A stretch of DNA of 8,762 nt from NCBI GenBank assembly GCA_041493205.1, contig JBGPYM010000127.1:1-8762 (forward strand), given 5' to 3'. Both the position numbers and the translations under genes were made by a program. This stretch comes from JBGPYM01 sp041493205. Lineage in GTDB: Bacteria > Bacteroidota > Ignavibacteria > UBA10030 > UBA6906. Shown piece after piece: positions 1 through 7,289 of the stretch; position 1 is the first letter of the stretch; each line of letters starts with the position of its first letter. The notes under the pieces are model-generated. The model was not told where the DNA came from. It did not search any database and saw only the letters and a list, made by a program, of their open reading frames with translations.

Positions 1-1734
1 ACCCTGTTCCGCCGGATGTTGCTGACCAATACCTCCGCAGCACCGTGTGAGCCGACGCTCTATTGCGCGCTCGTGCCGAGCTTCGCCCTGTTCGATGAGA
101 TCGGCCTCAAAGATGCCGGGAAAACCGTTGAGGCGAAGGGATTTGCCCACCTGAAGCTCACGGTCCTCGAAGAACATGTCAAAGGCGCGGGGCGCTACGA
201 CCTCATCGTCTCTCCCGGCCAGGTGCAGCCCGGCGTCTCGCGCGAAATCATCATGGTCTATCAGACGGATCAGACGCCGCCGAAGGTGACGAGGGCAACG
301 TATACCGCCCTGGAAACAGCAACGTCGCGTTACTGGGGGTCGAAACACTTCGTGACCACCGGCGACGCCATGCTTGACCACCTCTACGCAGTTGCGCGCT
401 CGGGGCTGAAAGGGATGCTCGGACGGAGCGGCAAACGGGACAGCGGGATCTGGATGTATAACATGGAGTGGGTCCGCGACGACATGATGTTGATGCTCGG
501 ACTCCTCCATGCCGGCTTCAATGCCGAAGCACGGACGATCCTGCTCAAGACGCTCGACCGTTCCGTAGGACCCGACGGATGTACCATTGAATCGAGCCGC
601 TGGTCGGGGTACGACCTGACCGAGCTCGATCAGAACGGGGAGCTGCTCTACGGCATCTGGCAATACCTCTGCTGGACCGGAGACCGGGAATTGATCCGCA
701 AATACTGGAAGCAGATCTCTCTCGTGGCCGACTATCCCCTCCAGCCGGTGTTCTGGGATACCGCGTCGGGTCTCCTGCGCAACAAGCGGGAGTACTGGGA
801 GCGTGGCGGCGCGGGGTTCGGTATCGAGGACGGGTTTGAACTTTCCTACCAGTTCTGGATGGCGCTCGGACTTGAAAAAGCAGCACAAATCGCGCGGCTC
901 CTGAACCACGCAGCCGCCGAAAAGCGATGGACGGCCGCGGCAGCGAAAATCCGGTACGGTATGCTCGAGCACCCCACGTTCCGGATGATCGAGCAGGGGG
1001 CGCTCATCAAGCGGCGGACGCGGGACGGCCGTTGGCAGCAATACATGATCCCCGCCAACAGGGCCTCGCTCCCCCCCGGATCCCCGCTGGCGACGGTGGA
1101 AAAACCGGAGAGCGATCCGGATACCGCCAGCGCCCTTCCCATCGTCTTTGAGATGGTTGATCCGAAGAGCCCGCTTGCCGCAGCAACGCTTGAATCCATC
1201 GAACGCCTCTGGAACCAGCAATGGACCCACGGCGGGTATTCGCGGTACAACACGACGAGTGAACCTGATCCGCCTGCGCCGTGGCCGTTTGCAACGCTTT
1301 TCATGGCCCGCGCATATGCAGAGGCCGGAAACGACGAGAAGGTCTGGCGCGCCCTCCGATGGCTCAACGACATCCATGGGGGAAAAGCAGGCGCCTGGTT
1401 CGAACGGTACGGACCGAGCATCACTCCGCCGGCGCCCCCCGTGTGCGTTGTGGGGTGGACGTGGGCCGAGATCAGCCTCCTCTACATCCACCACTTCGCA
1501 GGGTTCCGGCCGGAAATCGACAGACTCATCATCCGTCCGAAGCCACTGAAGGGAATCGCTACCCTCCACACAACGCAAACTGTCCGCGGCGCGCAGGTGG
1601 ATCTGATCGTCAACACGGGTACGGTCACTCCGGGTGCGACAGTGAACGGAAAACCTGTCGCAATGAAGGAAGGAAAAATCGAACTCCCGTTCCCGAAGAA
1701 GGGTTCAAAAATTCAGGTAAACATTAACCTCTGA
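1..1734 (+). CDS. GH15-like six-hairpin glycosidase, 5' partial
   Basis: This is the C-terminal part (577 visible codons) of a glycoside hydrolase-like protein with an (alpha/alpha)6 barrel. The reading frame is open to base 1. The first codons read TLFRR, which match LLFRR at residues 184-188 of the next gene, so the ATG at 16 is internal and roughly 185 residues lie upstream of the window. Visible residues 1-105 are the end of a beta-rich N-terminal domain. The barrel follows to about residue 500, and then a short beta-rich tail. By comparison with fungal glucoamylase (GH15), the motif WVRD (visible 157-160) matches the W-x-R-D substrate-binding motif, E267 in YWER matches the general acid, and E468 in WFERYG matches the general base. 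These matches were made by eye. Substrate is unknown; a rhamnose-containing glycan is inferred from context. It ends in two in-frame TGA codons. GH63, GH78 or debranching-enzyme relatives share the fold and are not excluded. Confidence 0.85.
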   Translation, partial: TLFRRMLLTNTSAAPCEPTLYCALVPSFALFDEIGLKDAGKTVEAKGFAHLKLTVLEEHVKGAGRYDLIVSPGQVQPGVSREIIMVYQTDQTPPKVTRATYTALETATSRYWGSKHFVTTGDAMLDHLYAVARSGLKGMLGRSGKRDSGIWMYNMEWVRDDMMLMLGLLHAGFNAEARTILLKTLDRSVGPDGCTIESSRWSGYDLTELDQNGELLYGIWQYLCWTGDRELIRKYWKQISLVADYPLQPVFWDTASGLLRNKREYWERGGAGFGIEDGFELSYQFWMALGLEKAAQIARLLNHAAAEKRWTAAAAKIRYGMLEHPTFRMIEQGALIKRRTRDGRWQQYMIPANRASLPPGSPLATVEKPESDPDTASALPIVFEMVDPKSPLAAATLESIERLWNQQWTHGGYSRYNTTSEPDPPAPWPFATLFMARAYAEAGNDEKVWRALRWLNDIHGGKAGAWFERYGPSITPPAPPVCVVGWTWAEISLLYIHHFAGFRPEIDRLIIRPKPLKGIATLHTTQTVRGAQVDLIVNTGTVTPGATVNGKPVAMKEGKIELPFPKKGSKIQVNINL

Positions 1735-1737
1735 TGA
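1732..1737 (+). other. Stop/start junction of the two glycosidases (TGATGA)
   Basis: The stop TGA at 1732-1734 shares its A with the ATG of the next gene (1734-1736). The next codon in the upstream frame, 1735-1737, is also TGA. This arrangement favours translational reinitiation, and no good Shine-Dalgarno precedes the second gene. Confidence 0.8.
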
Positions 1738-4013
1738 AACGTCGCGATTTCATAAAAACCCCCGCCCTCTCGCTCCTTCTCCCCGCAACGGGAGGTGCGG
1801 AACGCCTGCTCGATGGCGTGTGGGAGGACCAGAGCAGTGCATCCCCGCAGACGGCACAGCCGGGTGTGGATCAGCACATGCACCCCGATTTCATAACGTA
1901 CGCCCCGGGTATCGAATACTTCCACCTGGGGAACGGGGATATTCAGGGTGTGATCCAGTATTCACCCCGCGAGGAGAAGCAATCGTTCATCGGGTTCACG
2001 CTGATGGACCCGGAGAATTTCTGTCGCAAATGGACAACGTTTCTCTACCACCCTGAGAGAGGATTTGCCAATACACGCCTGGGGGTGACCCTCGGTGAGG
2101 AAGGAAATTCTGACGCTGCAAAGGCGGGAATCTATGCGGGCGTGAAAGGGTTCCTGGTGAGCCGCGAAAACTTCCGCTCGATTCAATGGCAGACTGACGA
2201 GGCTGTTCCTCTGGTCGCCCTCGAATGGGTTGCAGGGGAGTGCACGGTGCGTGAAGAATTCTTTGTTCCTCACGAAGGAGCTCTTCTTTTTCGCAGGGTA
2301 CGTGTTGCCAACGCCGCAGACCGGCCCCTGACCGTTACACTGAGTCTTTCGCTCTATGCGAATTTCGGACTTTTCACCGACATCCGGACGAACGAACGTG
2401 ATCGGGCCGCAGAGGCGTACGGGCTCGCGGCGATGAAGCTCGTCACGGTCGACCGGCAGGCCACCGTGTACGGCAGGTACGATGTGAGGGCCGACCTGGG
2501 GACGGTCGCTCCGGGAACGAGTGCCGACTGCACATATGCATACGCCATCAAAGGGGGAGAACGACTTCTCCGGAAAAAGACGTTCGGCGGCATCTGGGCC
2601 GGCACGGCGGCGTACTGGAGGAAGAAAAGCACGTTTGTGACCGAGAATGCCGTCCTCGATCAGCTTTATGCCACGTCCCGCACCGGGCTCCGTTCGGTGA
2701 TATCCCGTTCCGGCAGAATGGATGCGGGGACCTGGATGTACAATATGGAATGGCTCGGCGATCACGCGCTGGCGGCGGAGGCGCTCCTGCGGTCCGGATT
2801 CCCCGATGAGGCGCGTCTGCTGATCGAAAAGAACCTGCGCGACTCCATCGGCCCCGACGGGCGCACGATTGAATCCGGACGCTGGTTCGGCTACGAGTAC
2901 ACCGAGATCAACCAGAACGGGATGATGCTCTTCGCCGTCTGGCACTACCTCTGCTGGACGGGCGACCGCACGCTGCTTAAGAAATACTGGCCAAAAATTC
3001 TTCTCTGCGGAGATTTCCCTCTCAGGAATGAGTTCCTTGATGCGGGAACGCATCTTGTCCGGAACAAGAGGGAATTCTGGGAGCGGAGCGACTCCTACGG
3101 CATCGAAGAAGGGTACGAACTCGCCTACCAGTTCTGGGTCGCCTTCGGCCTCGACAAAGGGGCGCAGGTGGCCCGTGCGTTGGGGGAGGGAGCGACCGCG
3201 GACCGGTGGGCGGCTGCTTCGGCCGCCATGCGGGAGGCGATGTTCGGCAGCTCCGCATTCCGGATGATCGAGGACGGCCACCTGATCAAGCGACGGACGC
3301 GCGCAGGTGCGTGGCAGAAAACCGCCTTCCCCCCGAAGCGAAGCTCTCTCCCGCCGGGCGCCCCGATTGCGGTGGAGGAAACACCTTCGATCGAGCCGGA
3401 TACCATCGTCGTCCTGCCCATCCTCTATGAGATGATCGACCCGGCTTCTCCGCTGTCGAAAGAGACCCTCCGCTGGGTTGATGCACTCTGGAACCAGCGG
3501 TGGGAAGGCGGGGGATACCCGCGTTACAATGTCACGAGCGAAGACAATCCGCCGGCGCCGTGGCCGCTCTCATCCATGCTGGTTGCCCGGGCGAATGCGG
3601 CCGCGGGCGAAGATGCCAGGGTATGGCGCGTCCTGGAGTGGTTACACTCCGTCGCGGGAGAGTCCGGGTCGTGGTTTGAACGGTACGGCCAGAGCATCAC
3701 GCCTCCCATGCCGCCGGTGGGCATCGTCGGGTGGACATGGTACGAAATCATCAATCTCTGTTCGCACCACCTCGCAGGCATCCGCCCTGAAATCGACCGG
3801 CTCGTCATCCGGCCGAAGCCGATTGCGGGGATTACGACGCTCCGGTCAACACAGACCATCCGCGGTGCGGAGGTGGAGCTGATTGTGAAGACAGGTTCTT
3901 CCACCCCAGGGGCGACGGTGAACGGGAAGGCCGTTCCAATGAAGGTGGGAAGTATCGAACTCCCCTATCCGAAAAAGGGTTCAAAAACACAAGTGAATAT
4001 CAATCTCCAATGA
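1734..4013 (+). CDS. Tat-exported GH15-like six-hairpin glycosidase, paralogue of the upstream gene
   Basis: This is a complete 759-residue glycosidase-like protein. The N-terminus carries a twin-arginine motif (R3-R4-D-F-I-K8) followed by a short hydrophobic stretch, so export of the folded protein to the periplasm or surface is likely, although the cleavage site is not clear. Residues about 35-300 look like a beta-sandwich domain, about 310-680 like an (alpha/alpha)6 barrel, and 683-759 are a beta-rich tail. Candidate catalytic residues, by analogy with GH15 glucoamylase, are E450 in FWERSD (acid) and E649 in WFERYG (base); E458/E459 in YGIEEGYE lie nearby. The substrate-site motif reads W340-L-G-D343, so the arginine kept in the upstream paralogue is glycine here. 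The start overlaps the upstream stop by one base (TGATG), with no convincing Shine-Dalgarno, which suggests translational coupling. The reaction is inferred to be hydrolysis of a glycosidic bond; the sugar is not determined. Confidence 0.85.
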   Translation: MKRRDFIKTPALSLLLPATGGAERLLDGVWEDQSSASPQTAQPGVDQHMHPDFITYAPGIEYFHLGNGDIQGVIQYSPREEKQSFIGFTLMDPENFCRKWTTFLYHPERGFANTRLGVTLGEEGNSDAAKAGIYAGVKGFLVSRENFRSIQWQTDEAVPLVALEWVAGECTVREEFFVPHEGALLFRRVRVANAADRPLTVTLSLSLYANFGLFTDIRTNERDRAAEAYGLAAMKLVTVDRQATVYGRYDVRADLGTVAPGTSADCTYAYAIKGGERLLRKKTFGGIWAGTAAYWRKKSTFVTENAVLDQLYATSRTGLRSVISRSGRMDAGTWMYNMEWLGDHALAAEALLRSGFPDEARLLIEKNLRDSIGPDGRTIESGRWFGYEYTEINQNGMMLFAVWHYLCWTGDRTLLKKYWPKILLCGDFPLRNEFLDAGTHLVRNKREFWERSDSYGIEEGYELAYQFWVAFGLDKGAQVARALGEGATADRWAAASAAMREAMFGSSAFRMIEDGHLIKRRTRAGAWQKTAFPPKRSSLPPGAPIAVEETPSIEPDTIVVLPILYEMIDPASPLSKETLRWVDALWNQRWEGGGYPRYNVTSEDNPPAPWPLSSMLVARANAAAGEDARVWRVLEWLHSVAGESGSWFERYGQSITPPMPPVGIVGWTWYEIINLCSHHLAGIRPEIDRLVIRPKPIAGITTLRSTQTIRGAEVELIVKTGSSTPGATVNGKAVPMKVGSIELPYPKKGSKTQVNINLQ
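4010..4013 (+). other. Stop/start overlap of glycosidase and PLP enzyme genes (ATGA)
   Basis: The ATG of the PLP enzyme (4010-4012) overlaps the glycosidase stop TGA (4011-4013) in the classic four-base ATGA arrangement. No Shine-Dalgarno is visible upstream, so the second gene is probably translated by coupling, which would tie its output to that of the glycosidase. Confidence 0.85.
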
Positions 4014-5290
4014 ACCGAAAAGAATTCGTGCGGATGGCAGCCACTGCAGCGGCAGGTGCCGCGGCATTCCCTCTTCTCTCCTCCAGTGCGGCGGTCCACC
4101 CGCCCGCTCCCTGGCCGGCGTCCGACCCCGCGGACGAATCGTTCTGGAAATTTGTGCGCGGTCAGTTCCCTCTTGCCACCGACCGGGCATATCTCAATAC
4201 GGGCGGGCTCGGGGCATCCCCGTATGCGGTCATCAATGCGGTGACTGCAAAGATGATGGAACTGGAGCGCATCGGCGAAACAGGGCATGAAGATGCTCTC
4301 TGGCGCGAGATCAAAACCGACGCAGGAGCGCTGCTGGGGTGCGATGCCGACGAGCTCGCGTTCACGCGGAATACGACCGAGGGCGTCAACATTGTCGCGA
4401 ACGGCCTGCCGCTGAAGTCGGGAGACGAAATCATCACCACAACCCAGGAACACGTGGGCAATGCCCTTCCATGGCTGGCGCTCGCCCGCCGGACCGGCGC
4501 GGTCCTGCGGTTGTTCGAGCCGTCGACGGTGTCGCAGCAGGAAAACCTCGACCGGATTGCGGCCCTCGTGTCGAAGAAGACCCGCCTCATCTCCATCCCC
4601 CACGCCGTCACGACCACCGGGGTCATCCTCCCCGTCCGGGAAATCGCGGCGATGGCACGGGTAAAAAACCTCTGGTTTTTTGTCGATGGCGCGCAGACGG
4701 CGGGAATGTTCCCGTTCAATCTGCATGACATCGGCTGCGACGCGTATGCAACCAGCGGCCATAAGTGGTTGCTGGGGCCCAAAGAGACAGGCCTGCTCTA
4801 TGTACGGAAAGCGATGCTCGACCAGATCGACGCGAAGTTCATCGGGGCGTATTCCGACGGCGGATTCGACTTCCTGAAAGGGACCTTTGCGTTCAATCCG
4901 GCCGCGCAGCGGTATGAATACGGCACGGTCAGTACGCCGCTCCGCGTCGGACTGGGTGCCGCGATCCGGTTCCTGCAGCGCATCGGCATGCAGAACGTCT
5001 GGACCCGCGACCGTATGCTCTCCTCGCGGCTCTACAACGGCCTGCGGGAGATCCCCCGTGTCCAGGTCCTTTCACCCGCGGAGGACTCCATGCGGAGCGC
5101 GATGATCACATTTGCGCACCCGGAGATCCCGCACCTGAAAATGCAGGAGCACCTGAACACATTCAATCTCCGGACGCGTTCGGTCAGCGAGGGAGGCCTC
5201 GCAGCACTCCGGATATCCACGCACGTCTACAACACGCCCGGAGAGATCGACAGAGTCCTCGAGGGCGTGCGGACGGCGAAGCAGCCGTGA
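4010..5290 (+). CDS. Tat-like exported class V PLP-dependent aminotransferase-fold enzyme
   Basis: This 426-residue protein belongs to the class V aminotransferase fold (isopenicillin-N epimerase, cysteine desulfurase and kynureninase relatives). Residues 1-28 form a probable Tat-type leader: N-R-K-E-F-V-R, then an alanine-rich hydrophobic stretch ending in SSSAA; RK replaces the usual RR. The PLP site is intact: NTTEG at 121-125 (phosphate binding), H148 in QEHVGN (ring stacking), D226 in VDGAQ (pyridine nitrogen), and K252 in SGHKW (Schiff base). R401 in LRIS probably binds the substrate carboxylate. The catalytic cysteine loop of true cysteine desulfurases was not seen, so an epimerase, lyase or aminotransferase reaction on an amino acid or amino compound is more likely. 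The start overlaps the glycosidase stop by four bases (ATGA). Family assignment is secure; substrate and the reason for its place in a sugar operon are unknown. Confidence 0.88.
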   Translation: MNRKEFVRMAATAAAGAAAFPLLSSSAAVHPPAPWPASDPADESFWKFVRGQFPLATDRAYLNTGGLGASPYAVINAVTAKMMELERIGETGHEDALWREIKTDAGALLGCDADELAFTRNTTEGVNIVANGLPLKSGDEIITTTQEHVGNALPWLALARRTGAVLRLFEPSTVSQQENLDRIAALVSKKTRLISIPHAVTTTGVILPVREIAAMARVKNLWFFVDGAQTAGMFPFNLHDIGCDAYATSGHKWLLGPKETGLLYVRKAMLDQIDAKFIGAYSDGGFDFLKGTFAFNPAAQRYEYGTVSTPLRVGLGAAIRFLQRIGMQNVWTRDRMLSSRLYNGLREIPRVQVLSPAEDSMRSAMITFAHPEIPHLKMQEHLNTFNLRTRSVSEGGLAALRISTHVYNTPGEIDRVLEGVRTAKQP

Positions 5291-5336
5291 ATGCCCCGTC
5301 CGCCAGTGCGGCCCTCCGTCCCACGCGCACGTACCG

Positions 5337-7241
5337 ATGATCAAGAGCGTCAACATCCTGGATTACCTGGTCGTCGCGGGGTACTTCCTGTTCATGCTCG
5401 GCATCGGCTTTTACTTCATGCGCGTGAACAAAGGGGCGAAGGAGTATTTTGCCGGAGGGAACATAATCCCCTGGTGGGTCTCCGGCATGACGCTCTTTAT
5501 GGCGAGCTTCAGCGCATGGACGTTTACCGGGGCGGCGGGATTTGCGTACGCGACGGGACTGTTCCCGCTCGTCTGGTGGGGCATGGGGGGATTCGGCGCA
5601 TTCATCGGGTCCTTCTTGACGGCCAGACGATGGCGGCGCACCCGTTCCATCTCACCGGTCGAGTATACATACACGCGCTACAACGTCACCACGCAGCAGT
5701 TCATCAGCTGGGTCGTTTCGGTGAATTTTACGCTTTCGGCGGGGGTGCAGCTCGCATCGACCTGCAAGCTCCTGGCGCCCGTGATGGGGTTTGATATCGT
5801 GACGGTGACGCTCGTGACCGGGACCGTCATACTCCTCTATACCTTCGTCGGGGGCATATGGGCCGTTTCGGTCACGGATGTCGTGCAGGGTGTCATCCTG
5901 CTCTGTACCACGTTCATCGTCGTGCCATTGAGCCTGCACCTTGTCGGCGGACCGGCAAAGCTGCTGGAGGCGCTTCCCCCGCTCACGTTCGACCACGTGT
6001 ATAATAACGTCCGGTACAATGAACACTGGCTCGTTGCGATGTTTGTCATCGGCACGATCGGCTTTGCCGGGGGGAACGGCCAGAGGTTCTTCTCGGTGAA
6101 AAATGAAGCGTCGGCCCTGAAGGTCGGGCTCTTTTCCGGTGCACTCTCGCTGCTCGCGCCGGTGATCTTCGGCGTCCCGCCTCTGGTCGCAAAAGTGATC
6201 TGGCCGGATCTTGCAAAGGTGGATTTCTTTGCGCCGTACCTCGGGAACAGTCCGCAGGATCTCGTCTACATTGGACTCTGTCTGCAGCTTCTTCCCAACG
6301 GCCTGATTGGCGTGTTTCTGGCGGCGATGCTTGCGGCGACCATGAGCACCCTCAGTGCCGTCTACAACATGGTCTCCTCGATCGTCGCACGTGACATGTA
6401 TGGCGCGATCGTGCACAGGCGGCTGGAGGATCGCGAGATGTTGAGCATCGGACGCAGGGCGTCGATTGCGGTCGGGCTGATCACCATCGGACTGGCCGTC
6501 CTGTTTGTCACGAGCACGTTTGGCATCTTCAACCTCATGCAGGCGTTTTTTACTTTTTTCAACATCCCGGTGATCATCCCGATGGCGTTCGGGCTGATCT
6601 TCCGGCGCGTGCCGAAGTGGTCGGCCGTGGCATCGGTGGCCTGGGGACTCCTGGCCGGCGTTTCGGCGCGCTCGCTGCTTGGCTGGGATATGGGGCCTCA
6701 GGTCTACCTCGCCCTTGCGCTTACGATGGGCATCTTTGCCACGTCGCGATGGACCGGCCGGCTGTATGAACACAACAAGGGGGCGCTCGCACTGATCTGT
6801 GTCCTGGTCACGGCTGCGATCGGAACGCTTTTCATGAATACGGTCGTGCATCCGCTCACCGAACATGTCATACCGCTCGCCTGGCTCTCTGCTGTCGCCT
6901 TCGGCGCAAGCCTCTGGTTCTTTGCGCGCCTCTTCACCCGGGAGACGGATGAGGATCGCGCGACGGTGAAAGAATTCTTCAGGAAGCTCGATACCCCCGT
7001 GGACGTTGCCCGGGAAGTATTCGGGGCGGGGAAAAAACAGATTTCGATCTTCCCGCTGGTGGGCGCAACGATGCTCGTAATGGCGGGGCTCCTCTGTCTG
7101 GTGTTTCTCACCGACCTCGGAGGCACCGATCTCCTGATTGTGGCCGCCCTTATCGCCATGATGGCGCTCTTCGGCGCGGCCCTCTGGTATTTCGGAAAGA
7201 AATCCGAGATCAGGAGCGCGGCGGAATACTTGAACGTGTAA
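5337..7241 (+). CDS. Sodium:solute symporter (SSS family), probable sugar transporter
   Basis: This is a 634-residue inner-membrane protein with about 13-14 hydrophobic segments. The N-terminus (ILDYLVVAGYFLFMLGIGF) and the motif GGIWAVSVTDVVQG at 172-185 are typical of the SSS family, which uses the sodium gradient to import sugars, carboxylates and other small solutes. Residues near 330 (AAMLAATMSTLSAVYN) match the conserved segment of TM8, which contributes to the sodium site. It is longer than many SSS members: a charged loop from about 535 to 568, including a KEFFRKLDTPVD segment, leads to two further hydrophobic segments (about 570-617). The ATG at 5337 was chosen because no in-frame start lies between it and the end of the previous gene and the N-terminus fits the family, although no Shine-Dalgarno is visible. 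Placed between glycosidases and a sugar-phosphate aldolase, it probably imports the released monosaccharide (rhamnose is inferred). Confidence 0.9.
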   Translation: MIKSVNILDYLVVAGYFLFMLGIGFYFMRVNKGAKEYFAGGNIIPWWVSGMTLFMASFSAWTFTGAAGFAYATGLFPLVWWGMGGFGAFIGSFLTARRWRRTRSISPVEYTYTRYNVTTQQFISWVVSVNFTLSAGVQLASTCKLLAPVMGFDIVTVTLVTGTVILLYTFVGGIWAVSVTDVVQGVILLCTTFIVVPLSLHLVGGPAKLLEALPPLTFDHVYNNVRYNEHWLVAMFVIGTIGFAGGNGQRFFSVKNEASALKVGLFSGALSLLAPVIFGVPPLVAKVIWPDLAKVDFFAPYLGNSPQDLVYIGLCLQLLPNGLIGVFLAAMLAATMSTLSAVYNMVSSIVARDMYGAIVHRRLEDREMLSIGRRASIAVGLITIGLAVLFVTSTFGIFNLMQAFFTFFNIPVIIPMAFGLIFRRVPKWSAVASVAWGLLAGVSARSLLGWDMGPQVYLALALTMGIFATSRWTGRLYEHNKGALALICVLVTAAIGTLFMNTVVHPLTEHVIPLAWLSAVAFGASLWFFARLFTRETDEDRATVKEFFRKLDTPVDVAREVFGAGKKQISIFPLVGATMLVMAGLLCLVFLTDLGGTDLLIVAALIAMMALFGAALWYFGKKSEIRSAAEYLNV

Positions 7242-7277
7242 TTGCCATGCATCAATCGACAACAACTCTCCACTGAA

Positions 7278-7282
7278 AAGGA
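7278..7282 (+). promoter_or_regulatory. Shine-Dalgarno of the aldolase/dehydrogenase gene
   Basis: AAGGA lies 7 bases before the ATG at 7290, inside a purine-rich stretch. It is the only clear ribosome-binding site in the window and fixes the start of the bifunctional enzyme. The preceding 36 bases hold no evident promoter or terminator, so the gene is probably read from the same transcript as the symporter. Confidence 0.75.
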
Positions 7283-7289
7283 AAACGCA

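Larger units (their letters stand above)
1..4013 (+). repeat. Diverged tandem gene duplication (two glycosidase paralogues)
   Basis: The two glycosidase genes align from their LFRR segments (base 4 and base 2286) to their ends. The C-terminal tails (1504-1731 and 3780-4007) share 57 of 76 residues by direct count. The barrel domains share about half their residues, estimated by eye. The N-terminal beta domains share only scattered positions. This is an old duplication seen at protein level, with no long exact DNA repeat noticed. Confidence 0.85.

Noticed and set aside
16..18. ATG at 16 as the true start of the first glycosidase
   Set aside because: The frame is open to base 1 and codons before it encode LFRR, which aligns with residues 185-188 of the paralogue, so this Met is internal and the gene is cut by the window.
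1962..3281. Minus-strand open frame of 439 codons inside the second glycosidase
   Set aside because: It is fully antisense to a gene with strong family motifs; the translation has the composition of a shadow frame and no known motif.
4010..5290. Reading the PLP enzyme as a cysteine desulfurase for iron-sulfur assembly
   Set aside because: No active-site cysteine loop is visible, the protein has an export-type leader, and no iron-sulfur assembly gene is nearby.
5291..5794. Plus-strand frame of 167 codons starting right after the PLP enzyme stop
   Set aside because: It overlaps the symporter start in another frame and its protein is low-complexity and Arg-rich. The symporter N-terminus at 5337 is family-typical.
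7242..7289. Possible terminator or promoter between symporter and aldolase
   Set aside because: The 48 bases contain only a short ATGCAT palindrome and a Shine-Dalgarno; there is no stem followed by a T-run and no convincing -35/-10 pair.
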